A stretch of DNA of 64,000 bases from Diplosphaera chodatii (taxonomy: Eukaryota > Chlorophyta > Trebouxiophyceae > Prasiolales > Stichococcaceae): contig JAALGY010000052.1 in the NCBI GenBank assembly GCA_032358165.1, positions 1,860,001 to 1,924,000 on the forward strand, given 5' to 3'. This document shows positions 35,205 through 46,200 of the stretch, in pieces. The notes beneath the pieces were generated by a model, which saw only the letters and a program-made list of their open reading frames with translations, searched no databases and was not told where the DNA came from. The stretch's first letter is position 1; each line of letters starts with the position of its first letter. The translations under genes and the position numbers were made by a program.

Positions 35205-35514
35205 GGCTGGAAGTTGCTGTCTGCTGGTGCAATACGTTGTGTCAGATGATGAGCTTGTTGAAAGTTGACAGGTAAGCTGCTGTGTTGCGCTGGTCGACAA
35301 TCAAGTGTGGTACTGAGCTCCGACGGGAACCTGTGTGGTGGCCTCAAGCCTGAGCCACGTCAACCGAGCTCCTGTGGAAGCAGCACGGCCTGCAGAAGGC
35401 AGCAGCTGCTGCTTCCACCGTATCAGGATTCGATGACCGTGACTTGCCAAACAGCCATGTTCATGCAGAAAGTTAACTTCACACTGATATCAGATAGTCT
35501 GTCACATTTATAAA
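35205..35514. promoter_or_regulatory. Shared divergent promoter of FtsH and chlorophyll synthase
   Basis: Only 310 bp separate the two start codons, so both promoters and 5' leaders must fit here. Just before the chlorophyll synthase ATG the sequence is CATTTATAAAATGG, an A-rich TATA-like stretch that also gives a good start context; it is too close to the ATG to act as that gene's TATA box unless translation starts further in. Confidence 0.6.
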
Positions 35515-38266
35515 ATGGTTTCACTCTCGCTGCCAGTCTGCGCTGCTGGCGGCTGCCGGGGTGCAGCACCAACTATTCGGCATGCACCAGCCCCCATCCT
35601 GAGGACGCAGCTGACCAGTCTGACGGGCACCTGCCCCTGCGCAGCACTGAACTGCAGGTCGTCTAGGCAGCATCAGCCAGGTGAGATGTTGTCTGGTGAT
35701 CATGCGCGAAGTGTCGACACCTCTCAACTGCTCGCGGCACCAGTCACCAGCTTCAGCTTGCGCTCGCTGCGCATCTGAGGCTTTACATCGGCGGTTTACT
35801 ACATGTACAGACAGATTACACATGCTCAATGCGAACTACATGCCAGCAGGCCTTGCCATGTTGACGTACTTTGCAGCCAGGCTCGCGGCATCTACGGCAG
35901 CACCGTCTCATGCAGCCTTGACCGCTTTTACAGCACTCATGCTGTCCGCTTACCCTTGAGATTGCAGTCGCTCGCGGCGTGCAGCTGCGAACACGCGCAG
36001 CGCAGCAGGAGGAGAAGGCTACAGGCGCAGCGGAGGCAGATGATGGGGGTGACACAAACTTTGTGAAGGCAGCCCTCGCACAGGTTCGATAACATGCACA
36101 GCACGCCATCGCACCCTGCCGCCGCAGTCAGACACCTGGGCTATCGATGCATTGCCCACTGCGTTCTTGATGGGTGTGAACTGGGCTTCTGCATGAATAT
36201 CAACATTGTTCCCTACCATGACAGGTGCTTGGCATCCGAGGCGCAGAGGCAGTGACAGACAAGTGGAAGATCCGGCTGCAGCTCACCAAGCCAGTCACCT
36301 GGGTGCCGCTCATCTGGGGTGAGGTGCAGCACCAACAATGTCCCCGTGCCAGCATGAGGCGATTTGTTCAAGGAGTGTACAACTACATTCTGAGGGTAAT
36401 ATCATATGCCGTGCTTGCAGGCGTGCTGTGCGGTGCAGCAGCCAGCGGCCAGTTCACGTGGACGGCAGACAACGTGGGGAAGTCAATTCTGTGCATGTTC
36501 ATGAGCGGGCCGCTCCTCACAGGCTATACGCAGGTGCACCTTGTCTGCAGCCACCGCTCTCCAGCTCAGGATGTGCTGCCAGGCTTTGCCATCCTCTGCA
36601 AGTGCACTGGACATAAGTGCTGCCGCATGTGAAAACTAACAAAGTTGAGCTGCAGCACAAAATGTAGGTACTCATCAGGCTTTCTTGTACCTTTGCAGAC
36701 TATCAATGACTACTTTGACAGGGAGCTGGATGCTATCAATGAGCCCTACCGACCCATCCCCTCAGGTCTGCACAGGGCCCTTGTAACGACTGCTGGTAAC
36801 GGGCGATGCCTGCGAGTCTAGTGTGACTGTGCGTTCGTTCCTGATGTGGATGCTGGCTCTCCTGCTGCCCCAGGTGCAATCTCCGAGCCGGAGGTCATCG
36901 CGCAGTTCATGACGCTGCTGGTGGCGGGCCTGGGTGTGTCGTACACCCTGGACAGGTGAGGCGGAAAGCAGCAATGTCTTTCAACGATCCTTGCAAACCG
37001 GTGATGCTCGACTGCACTTTTGCATCCGCTATCAGCCGTGGGCGCGGAATGAACCCTGTGCATGCGCAGGTGGGCGGGCCACGAGACGCCGACGCTGTTC
37101 TATCTGGCGGTGTTTGGCTCCTTCATCTCGTACATCTACTCGGCGCCGCCCCTGAAGCTCAAGCAGTCTGGCTGGGCGGGCAACTACGCGCTGGGCGCCT
37201 CCTACATCGCGCTGCCCTGGCTCGCCGGACAGGTGCACTTGCCAGGCCAGGTGGCCCTGACATATGTTGGGACACCGCGTCTGGGCCGGCTGCACGTTGG
37301 GCGGTAACCCGGAAGCCACGGCCTGCAGTGCGACACCATTGCAGACTGAACATGATGCTGATGGTGAGGCTGCCTGGTGCAGGCGTTGTTCGGCGAGCTG
37401 CGGTGGGATGTCACAGTGCTGACGGTGCTGTACTCGCTGGCGGGGCTGGGCATCGCCATCGTCAACGACTTCAAGTCCATCGAGGGCGACAGGTCGGTGT
37501 CCTCTGGGCTCACAAGCGTGCAGTATTGCCGTGACCTGTCAGCAGGCCTTGCACCTCGGCAGACATTTCGTCTGTCAGCCTCCACATCCTGCCATACACC
37601 TGCACCGAGCTGCCTCCTGCATCTGTGATGTGACCGGCGTGCCGTCTGCAGGGAGCTGGGCATGAACTCGTTGCCGGTGGCTTTTGGCATCGATGGCGCC
37701 AAGTATATCTGCGCCGCGACCATCGATGTGACACAGCTCAGCGTGGCCGCCTACCTGTACGCGGGCCTGCACGAGCCCGTCTATGCGGCCGTGCTACTGG
37801 GCCTCACACTCCCGCAGGTTAGTGAATGCCCAGCATCTTCAAGTGTTTCCAGGCTTGTCATGCTGAAGCCTTCCTGATGTGTCATGCTGAAGCCTTCCTA
37901 AGTGTGTCCCATGCGCGCGCTGGACTGTTACACATCTGTCAGCCTCAACCTGTGTATGCTCCCTACCAGCATTGCGCTCCTGCAAGTGCTCGAATGCATG
38001 CCCTGCAGATCTTCCTTCAGCTGAAGTACTTCCTGCCAGACCCTGTCAAGAACGACGTGAAGTACCAGGTGAGCCACCACTGGAATCATTTCATTTTAGG
38101 ATTGTTGCATGTTCAGCCTGTACGCATGTGGCGCGTGAATTGTGAATGTGCTGCTGAACCTCGTCTGTGCGCGGTACAGGCCAGCGCACAGCCGTTCCTA
38201 GTGTTTGGTCTGCTGACCACGGGGCTTGCAGTCGGCCACCACACGCAACAATTTCTCCTGCAGTGA
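35515..38266 (+). CDS. CHLG: Chlorophyll synthase, 11 exons, plastid-targeted
   Basis: UbiA-type prenyltransferase that joins phytyl or geranylgeranyl diphosphate to chlorophyllide, the last step of chlorophyll synthesis in plastid membranes. Exons 35515-35680, 35968-36083, 36225-36318, 36421-36533, 36699-36765, 36874-36955, 37070-37232, 37383-37492, 37652-37817, 38009-38068 and 38180-38266 close in phase to 407 aa. Exon 1 is a transit peptide (MVSLSLPVCAAGGCRGAAPT). The mature part starts near DKWKIRLQLTKPVTWVPLIW; the first Asp-rich motif is TINDYFDRELDAINEPYRPI across exon 5, followed by YSAPPLKLKQSGW, ALGASYIALPWLAGQ, the second motif AIVNDFKSIEGDR and KYFLPDPVKNDVKYQASAQP. The start at 35515 is chosen because exon 1 joins exon 2 in phase and has a strong context. 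Intron 9 carries a 2-copy tandem repeat. Confidence 0.96.
37856..37899. repeat. CHLG: Two-copy direct repeat in chlorophyll synthase intron 9
   Basis: The 20-base unit TGTCATGCTGAAGCCTTCCT occurs twice with a 24-bp period, inside the intron 37818-38008. Confidence 0.95.
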
Positions 38267-39042
38267 TGTGTTTGCCTTGGTGCCAAGGTTATATCTCGTG
38301 TTTTCCGACCCTGATGCAGCGCAACCCTCGGCAAGCTGCCCTGCATGAGCTTCTGCCGAGTCAGAGACCTTCGCTACTTGCAGGCCTAGCTAGGTGTCAG
38401 CTGTGCAGGTCGGTTTCTGGTCAAGTTTGGACTCTCGGTCATCATTGCATTGTTGCATCGTATGTAGGCGTGTCACACTGTGGACCAGCACAATGGCTGA
38501 ACGTACACAGGATACGACTTGACAGCACTGCCTTACCAAATACCGTGGCAGATCACCAAACGAAACCACACTACCTCGCATGCGAAATTCTGCATGCAGC
38601 AAGGTTGAATGCGCATGCAACACTGCCGACCGTGTCCTGACAGCACATGGCAGTCCGAAGCAATCTACAGTGACATACGGTAATCTGTCGCCACACTAAC
38701 GCCGCTTGGCGGCAGTAGCAGCCGAAGCTGCAGGCCTGGAGTCGACGGCCGCAGGAAATGGCCAAAGCCAGCTGTTGTGGAGCGGAAGGATCTCGGCACA
38801 CACCCGCAATTGCGCCAAAACCGGCAGCAGCAGCTGGCAGGCTGGTCTCTGGGCGCAGGGGCGCTCTGCATGGAAGCGAAGCCGCTTCGGGGCTGTTCTT
38901 CGATCAAAGCAGCTTCAAAGGCTGGCAGCCTCCCTTGCTTACACGTGGACGAAGAGGCAGAGACTGGGCCACTGCTCGTGGGCTGCGCTTTGGCGCTGTT
39001 GTCAACAGCTGGGGGAGCCAGCCAAGGCGGGGCCAACAGCCC
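38267..39042. other. Convergent 3' spacer
   Basis: Between the chlorophyll synthase stop (plus) and the phosphatase stop (minus). Open frames on both strands around 38665-39040 are low-complexity and show no domain; I treat this as 3' UTR and spacer. Confidence 0.45.
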
Positions 39043-42000
39043 CTATCGTCGGTGCTTGCGGCTTGGGTCAGGTGTGCGCCCTGTCTCCGACAGCGGGCTC
39101 ACATCGCCATCGCCGATGTTGGAGCCCATGGAGAAAGCAGATAGCACGTCGGCCGACAGCGCGTCTCCATTTTCGTCTGTATGCCGCGGCTGCAGCAGGT
39201 TCTTGCGGATGGCGTGCACCTCGCCGCGTGTGATGCCGATGATGCGCAGGTACCGTCTGATGCCTGCATGACACACCAGGTATCCCCATCATCGTAGGGC
39301 ACTCAGAGATTGTCCAATTCGGCGCCCAGAAAATTGTTGAGGTCGCCATGTAACTGGGGCAGCCAGCTTAGCCGCGGCCTGTCCAGATGACAGTCGCCTC
39401 TGGGTATCAAGGGCGGGCGCACACCGCCGTAGCGGGAGTCGAGGTAGCGCAGCGTGTCCTCCATGGTCTGCGCGGAGCTGGCCACCACGTCGTCCGTCAC
39501 CAGCCAGTCCTGCAGCTGCCCCTTCACCTTGCCCTTGTCCCGCCCGCCCTGCACGCACAAGCAGCGCAGGCGCGTCAGCCTGGCACACATGCTGCCTCCT
39601 GGCCTCAACAGCCCAGCTGATGTGACCGAGGCCTGGCACCTAGCATGCATGCGCTCTGCTGGCAGCACACTACTTTAACAGCACGCCACACATGGGCCGA
39701 CGTGGCATGCCGCCAGCCAGCCAGCACACCTTGAGCTCCACCTCGGACTTGGCGTAGTCCAGCACCACCACCTCCTCGGGCACGCCCAGCGTCAGCAGCA
39801 GCAGCGCGACGATCAGCCCCGTACGGTCCTTGCCTGGAGGTGCAGGGAGTAAGCAGTGGACGCCGGGCACATGACCGAGCGCAGCAGCAGGGCACTTGTG
39901 CAAGCCGCGGCTGTCAGGTGCGGACTGAGGGCGCAACATGGTGACCCCAAACATTGGAGCCCACCGTGGATGCAGTGGACCATGATGGGCAGGTTCTCGG
40001 GGTACGCAAACACCCGCAGCGCCCGCGCAATCTGCCGCATGGACTGCAGCGCATGCGACACAGAGGAGCTCGGCAGCCTGTCACGCTGCATCAGTCACTA
40101 CAACCACACGGCCGGGACACCTGTCATCCAAGCAGCGTAGAGACCCCTGCACACCATGTCCAGCATCATCTTGTACAGCTTGAGGTAGCCCAGCTTGGAG
40201 GGGTCCGCCACCGCTGGCGTCATGACCTGCTGCGGCGACTTGCCCTGCAGCAAACCAGCATACAACCCTCGAGATCAACCCCGAACCGCCTCGGCCAGGA
40301 CTGCTGCACGTGCTGGAGGCTTGGATTGTTGCCACAACGAATGCATGCTGCGGCCCAGCCCCAGAATCGTTGCACACCTTCAGTGGCGCTGCAATGGTGG
40401 CCAGCCGGATGCGCCAGGGCATGTCCACGAAGATTTGGAGCTTCAAGCGGCTGGGCAGCAGGTCAACTGCACGGCAAGCCGCAACATCAAACGAGGCAGC
40501 GTCGACAGGCTCAGTGGCGCATGAGGCACACCGAATTACGTACCAGAGGTTAGAGTTGAAGGCGAGCAACTGGACGACTCACCATGGAAGACCTGGAGGC
40601 TGTAGTGGTACAGGTTGGGGCAGCCGCTGGTGGACATCTCGGTGCCTGAGCAGAGGGTACAGGCGACCGGCAGGCTCCGGTGCACATGCAGCTTCAGCCG
40701 GTCCTGCACGATACAGATGCAGCATGGGGTCAGTGTACACACGACAAGCCATGAGGGCCATCATGCGCAAGTATGGCAGGCCATCCATCCAGCAGGCCGG
40801 CCTATCACTTGGCCTTGATGTGGCAGGTGCTAAAGGCCCAGCACACGGCGTAACAACATTTGGGAGTGGGGGCCTACCGGCAGTAGCTCCAGAGGAGCGA
40901 CGGCAATGCCTGTCGTCACTGATTTCTCCGCGGCCTTGCGGCAGGCGTGTGGCTCTTCCCGCAAGTCCAATGCTGATGTCAGCCGCAAGTCTGCCAACTC
41001 TTCTTCCCTGCGGAGCAGAGGAGGAGCTGACGCAGGACACGAGAGAAACTCCCGACGGACTCAGCACAGTGCAGCAGAAGGGTACGTGTTTGTGTCACTC
41101 AAGCTGCTCTGTAGCCACTCGGTGGTACTACATTTGCTTTCTGTTGCAGCTGGGCAAGCGCAGCTCAGCACACACCTGAAGACCTGGCTGGAACGGAACA
41201 CCAAGCCAGGCTTGATGGTGGCTGGCGATGTGTCCGCCGCATCCCTCAAGTTGAGGCCGGTGATGATGGGCTTCTGCAGAGGCAAGGAGTGCTCGTGACC
41301 GGCAAAGCGACACCTACTGCCTCTCAAAGCGCATGATGCCTGCAGCAGGGTTGTCACCATGCACATGCGCTCTGCTCCAGTAAACCGCCCCACCTCAGAC
41401 TGCTGGATGTGCTCCCGCACGCGCTGCGCAATCCCGCCGCGGGGAATGGTCAGCGACTGCATCGCCAGATCCTCCTGCAGGGCAGCAGATGCGGGCATCG
41501 CACGGCAGCAGCCAGCTTCCTGTGCTTGCAGGTGATGGAGGTGCTCGCACAAAACGAGTGCTGTGGGCTGAATGCAGGCAGCAGGCTGAATGCAGGCAGC
41601 AGGGGCAGAGTGACTGCAACATCTGTACCTCCAGAATGTTCGTGTGCCTGGGGCTGCCTGCGAGGTTGGACAACGTGTCTGAAATTGTGGAAGGGAGCCG
41701 GCGGTGCGTCTCCGTGGCCGCACCCGCCGCTGCCGGCTCCTTGCGCCTCGTCATGCAGGACAGCCGCGGGAAGTGGCTGCAAGGCCGCGCAGCACAACAC
41801 CAAGTCGGTAGTCGCGGCAGGAGCAGGGGACTGCAGCTGAATGGTGCAACAGTCAGCATGACGTGCAGTCAAGCGACACGGCAGTCTGTACAGCAGCTCG
41901 CAACACGCTGAGGGCGTCACACCAGCTGGAATCCTTGGCCGCCAGGCCATCCTGCTCAGGCGGCGTGACAGGGGACACGGCTGATGGGGATTTGCCCGCT

Positions 42001-42218
42001 GCCGCTGCGTGCTGCAGGTCCTGCGCAAGCTCATGGTTCAACTCCTGCGCCGCCTCCCGCCTGTACGCCGTGGCAACTGGATCCCCGTCGACCGCATGTG
42101 TGTCTACATGCGCGTCCTGCTGCGACGAAAGCGGCTGCCTGTGCTCCTCTGCTCCCATATGAGGCTCGGATGTAGGCAAGGTGCTTGGCTCAGCCCCAGG
42201 GAAGCTGTCCAGTGGCAT
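39043..42218 (-). CDS. Tyrosine/serine phosphatase (Y_phosphatase3-type, CX5R)
   Basis: Cys-based phosphatase of the group common in plants and fungi; substrate unknown. The N terminus from 42218 (MPLDSFPGAEPSTLPTSEPH) is disordered. Then come EHIQQSEVGRFTGAERMCMV (about 41415-41355), the family opener ITGLNLRDAADTSPATIKPG plus LVFRSSQ (about 41260-41185), LADLRLTSALDLREEPHACR (about 41005-40950), NLYHYSLQ (about 40620), RLKLQIFVDMPWRIRLATIA (about 40440), KLGYLKLYKMMLDMVCRG (about 40200) and AYPENLPIMVHCIHG spliced to GKDRTGLIVALLLLTLGVPE (about 40000 and 39840). The P-loop reads HCIHGKDRTG, so the catalytic Cys and Arg are intact. The C terminus has DWLVTDDVVASSAQTMED, RRYLRIIGITRGEVHAIR and ends at 39043. 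About ten exons; most joins are approximate. Confidence 0.85.
41566..41601. repeat. Two-copy 18-bp tandem repeat
   Basis: GGCTGAATGCAGGCAGCA occurs twice in perfect tandem. It falls between coding blocks of the phosphatase gene, probably in an intron. Confidence 0.95.
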
Positions 42219-43207
42219 CCTCAGTGGCAGCTGTGGCTCCGAGCTGACGAGGTAGAGCAGCTTACGGGCGTGCCAGTCAGCACGCCAGCGTGTGCAGCTG
42301 CCCTGACAACCCCTGACAACCCTCCTAGAACTCTCGGATGGGCCAGCCAGCACCTGACAGAGCCGCACCGCGTTCTGGCAACCAGCAAGCCTCTGGATAT
42401 GTGAAAGGCTTGTTAAGAGAGTGTGGCAAGGGCGCCTGTTATCCACTCAACTTGTGGACTTCTTCAGTGAATTCACCGTGCGGTGCACGATCTACATAAT
42501 GGCGAAGCTGAGTGGTAGTTACATGATGCAACTCTAACCTTGTGCCTTTGATGCAGTATCATACAACAGCTGCTGACGGCGCATGCAGCGTGTAGCGTGA
42601 CACTTCGATGCCTGGAGACGTGACAGCGTGCGCTTGTCAGTCAGGACGGCACCGATAGTATAACCTTTATGCTGGGTTGACTGTTGTGACTAATGTGCCG
42701 TCAGGAGCCTCACGTCTTGGATATGCTCATTGTTGCCAAAGCCGGATCTTGCTGATCTGAGGAGGTTGCCAACAGCGACAGCTGTTCTTTGCTGAAACAT
42801 GCACGACGTCAACACAAGACGTAACATCACATCGAAACATTCGAAACTGAAACCACAAACCCATGGTGCGCTTGCATCTGCATTGCCCTCGACTAAGCCT
42901 GAAGCATCTGCGCTTAGAACTGCTACAGCTCGCATTCCGCCAGGCAGCGGCGGCAGCAGCAGCTATGAGGCGACCAGGGGCAGTGTAGGCGACTCGCCCA
43001 TCTCGCTTCCTGTTGTGCTGCTGATGCTGAAGGTTGTGTCGTCCGCTGCAGCAGCCTGCACACCATTCCCACCAGACTTTGGCATACCGCAGGAACATCA
43101 CAGGGAAGGCACCTGACACACCTCGCATGCGCGTGGCAACCCTCAACATGCGATCTCACGTGAAGTGGCACGTTGCTGTGCTCTCTGGGGCGGGCTGCAC
43201 CAGAGTG
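42219..43207. other. Tandem intergenic region
   Basis: Upstream of the phosphatase start and downstream of the coiled-coil locus, both minus. It should contain the phosphatase promoter. No conserved coding block found. Confidence 0.45.
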
Positions 43208-46200
43208 TCAACCAAGACTCACCAGGCTGGCGGCAACAGGGCTGAGGGTACTGGCAGTGGACATCTCAGGGCTGAGCGGCGGTGGGGCTGCTGTGGTCGC
43301 GCTGCTGGTGGCAACCACGCCTCCACTGCCACCCAGCCCTGCAGCACCATCGGCCGCCAGATCCGCCATGCTGCTGATGGGGCTGCTCAACAAGCCCAGT
43401 CCAACCAGGTTTCCTGCAGCAATAGCAGTGACTCGAGGACTTGCATCTCGGCAATGTATACATACACAGCCGCACTGCCGGAAGTGTTTTAGCTCCTGCC
43501 CAAGCAAAACAGACTGCAAGGCCAGCGGGTGCAACGCAGACCACACGAACAGCTGGACCTCACCTCTGGGCGTCCGAGACCCCGATGCTGCGGGGCTGAT
43601 CAGGCCACCGGCGCTGGACATGCTCCCAGCGACACTGCTGCTGAGCCGTGACGGTGCTTGCACCACGCCTGCACAATGGGAGCGGACGCCATTCTGCAAT
43701 GTCACACTGCATGCACAAGTGCTAGCAGTGGGTTGCGACACGACCTACAGTTCCGACCACTGCAGCAGGGCACAGCTGACCTAGCCGCTGCAGGATGCCC
43801 CCGCTGCCAGCCCCGCCAGGTGAGGGCGACTGGAGCCTGGAGGACCGGGAAGCCGAACGCTGTGGCTGCTGCAGCTGGTCGTGTTGCTGCACTGGCTGCA
43901 CTGGGGGCGACCCTGTGGCATTGGGCTCGCCCGCAGTTGCGGCAGTCAGGCCGGCCTGCGCTGAGGAGAAGGCGCCCTGGGCGCGCCACCTGGCTGCGAC
44001 ATGCTGCTCCAGATCCACCTGTAGGACGCCAGCATTGGCACTCGGTGCGCCCGACTCATGATGTGTTGCAGCATGAGGGAGCCACAGAGCCCACTCTGCA
44101 TTCAAGACCATCAATGTACCGCACGTCGATATTAGGTATGCACCACATGATCAGCACCAAGAGGCTCCAGGTCCACCTGCGTCTCAGCCAGCAGGCGGTG
44201 CATGGCCTCAATGCGCTTGGCCGCGTCCCGGGATGCAGTGCGGGTGGCGCCTGCTGCCTCCTGCTTCCGTGCAGCATCTGCGGCGGCCTCCAGCGCGCGC
44301 AGCGACGCACTCAACCGCAGTTTTCGCCGTGCAACCGACAGCACGCGGCCATCCAACTCTGCAGCGCCCCTGGACATTCACCAGGGCATTGCCAGTCATG
44401 CACACCCAGCCAAAACCAGCACATGTGCTGCGCATGCAGCGAGGTGGCATCAGAATGTGAGGGGCGACCTCGTGCTGCTGCATGACAGGCTCATGTCAGA
44501 AACTCACAGGCAGGCATCCTCGGCGGCGGTCTGCAGCAACCGCAGACGGTGTGTGTCTGAGGCGGGCAACCCCGCGGCAGCGCCTGCAGCCGCATCCACT
44601 TCCGCCAGCAGCGCCGCCGCCGGCTGCATGCTGCCGTAGCCCAGGTCAGCCCAGACCTGCCGCACGTTGAAGATGTGCTATGGAGTTCAGCATTGAGGCC
44701 CGGAATGGTGCTACCGTCCTATACAACACTTGAGGTGGTTGCGCTTGCATGCTGTACGGTCTGACATGCATTCTCCAGTGTTTGATCAATCTGAGCAATA
44801 CCGACCTGCTGCAGCAGCGACTCTGAGCTGTCCACCTCCTCGCCAGCCTCGCTGCCGTCGCTGTGCTCCAGCGCAGGTCCACCTTGGTGCGCAGCTGACA
44901 AGGACGCATTATGCTGTAGTGGGGGTGTGGCATCGCCGACCCAGTCTCCAGCATCCTCGGCAGGCCCAGCAGCAGCGGGTGTTGCTGCAGCCGAGGCTGC
45001 CTGTGACTCTGGAGTGGCAACATCTCCAGCGCGGCCTGAAGCGTCTGCCAGCGTCTGTGGCGGCTGCTGCATTGGACGCACCATAGCTGCAGGGGCGGCT
45101 ACAGAACTGTCCGCTGTCTCAGATCTTGCAAGCGATGGCGGCGCAGCAGCTGGCTCTGAGGCTAACCCCGCAGCAGAAGCTGCTGCCTTGTCAGGTAGCG
45201 GAGTCTGCGCGGCAAGCCATGCGCCGGACGAAGCCGAGTCGTGAGCAGCCGAGGTGAGGGGCGTGAGCGAGCGCTGCGAGCTGGGGGATGGTGCGGACCC
45301 TACTGAAGCCGTGGCAGGAGAGCTGCTAGCACGCTCTGCCACTGGCACGCTGCCTGCTGCAGGCCATTCCGTGGTGGAGGCAAATGCATCTGACCCTGCT
45401 CGTGGTGGCGTCCGCGGCAGCGGCCACGAACTGCCGGCTGCTGCGGTGCCCCGCGCCTGCTGTGCTGCCGGTGCTGCAGGGCTCTGCGGGGCGTGGGGAG
45501 AGGCCACGCTGTCAGCAGCGCTGATGGCAGGGCTGGCAGCAGGATACTGGGCCTGGGGCACGCTCCTGCTGGGATGCGCAACCGCTGCTGTCTCCACTGG
45601 CTCGGGTTCCCGATGGCTGGCAGTGGCCTCTGCAGCAAGCGACCCCGATGCAGGCGCTGCTGCGGCGGTCGCTGCACTCAGCGCCACCCCGAGGAGGGTG
45701 CCCTGCGCTGCCGTGATGCCCGGCTGGCTGGCGCTGGCCGCAGGCAGGGGAGGTGCAGTGCTGCCAGGAGGGTCTGCGGCCGCAGTCGGCAGCAGCGCAA
45801 GCAGGCCATCAGACGCAGCGCGCGGCTGCAGCGGCATCAATGGGCTGTCGCCTGCTGTGGGAGCCACGTCCTCTGCCAGCAGCGCGCCGATCTCGGACAT
45901 GCGGGTCGCGGCGCGGTCCAGCCAGCCGCGCATGCGATCCTCGGCATCTGGAGACATGCCATCGTCCTGCAGACATGCAGCTGCCATCAGCACAGTACTG
46001 CAGCCTGAGGCTGTGGCAGCTCCGCGGATGCTCTGTGACTGCAAGCCTGCCAGGCCCTGCTGGTCCATCTGCTACACTGGGAGCCAGACCTGAGAGGCTT
46101 CTGACGCAATCCGCCTGAAAGGCATGTCGGGTGCATCCAGCTGCAATGCACGCTCCGCTTCTGACGCCAGCTCAGCGCCCTCGCCTCCATTGCAAGCAGC

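Noticed and set aside
35515..35525. TATAAA immediately upstream of the chlorophyll synthase ATG as its TATA box
   Set aside because: It is 2-3 bases from the ATG, so it cannot position a start site upstream of that codon. The exon it opens is a good transit peptide that splices in phase, so it is read as start context.
38665..39271. Possible small gene in the chlorophyll synthase-phosphatase spacer, on either strand
   Set aside because: Frames on both strands are low-complexity, have no motif and overlap the phosphatase C terminus; better read as 3' UTR.
45254..46093. 279-codon open frame on the plus strand
   Set aside because: It lies opposite the Ala/Pro/Ser-rich stretch of the minus-strand coiled-coil locus. 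Composition explains the missing stops, and no domain is visible.
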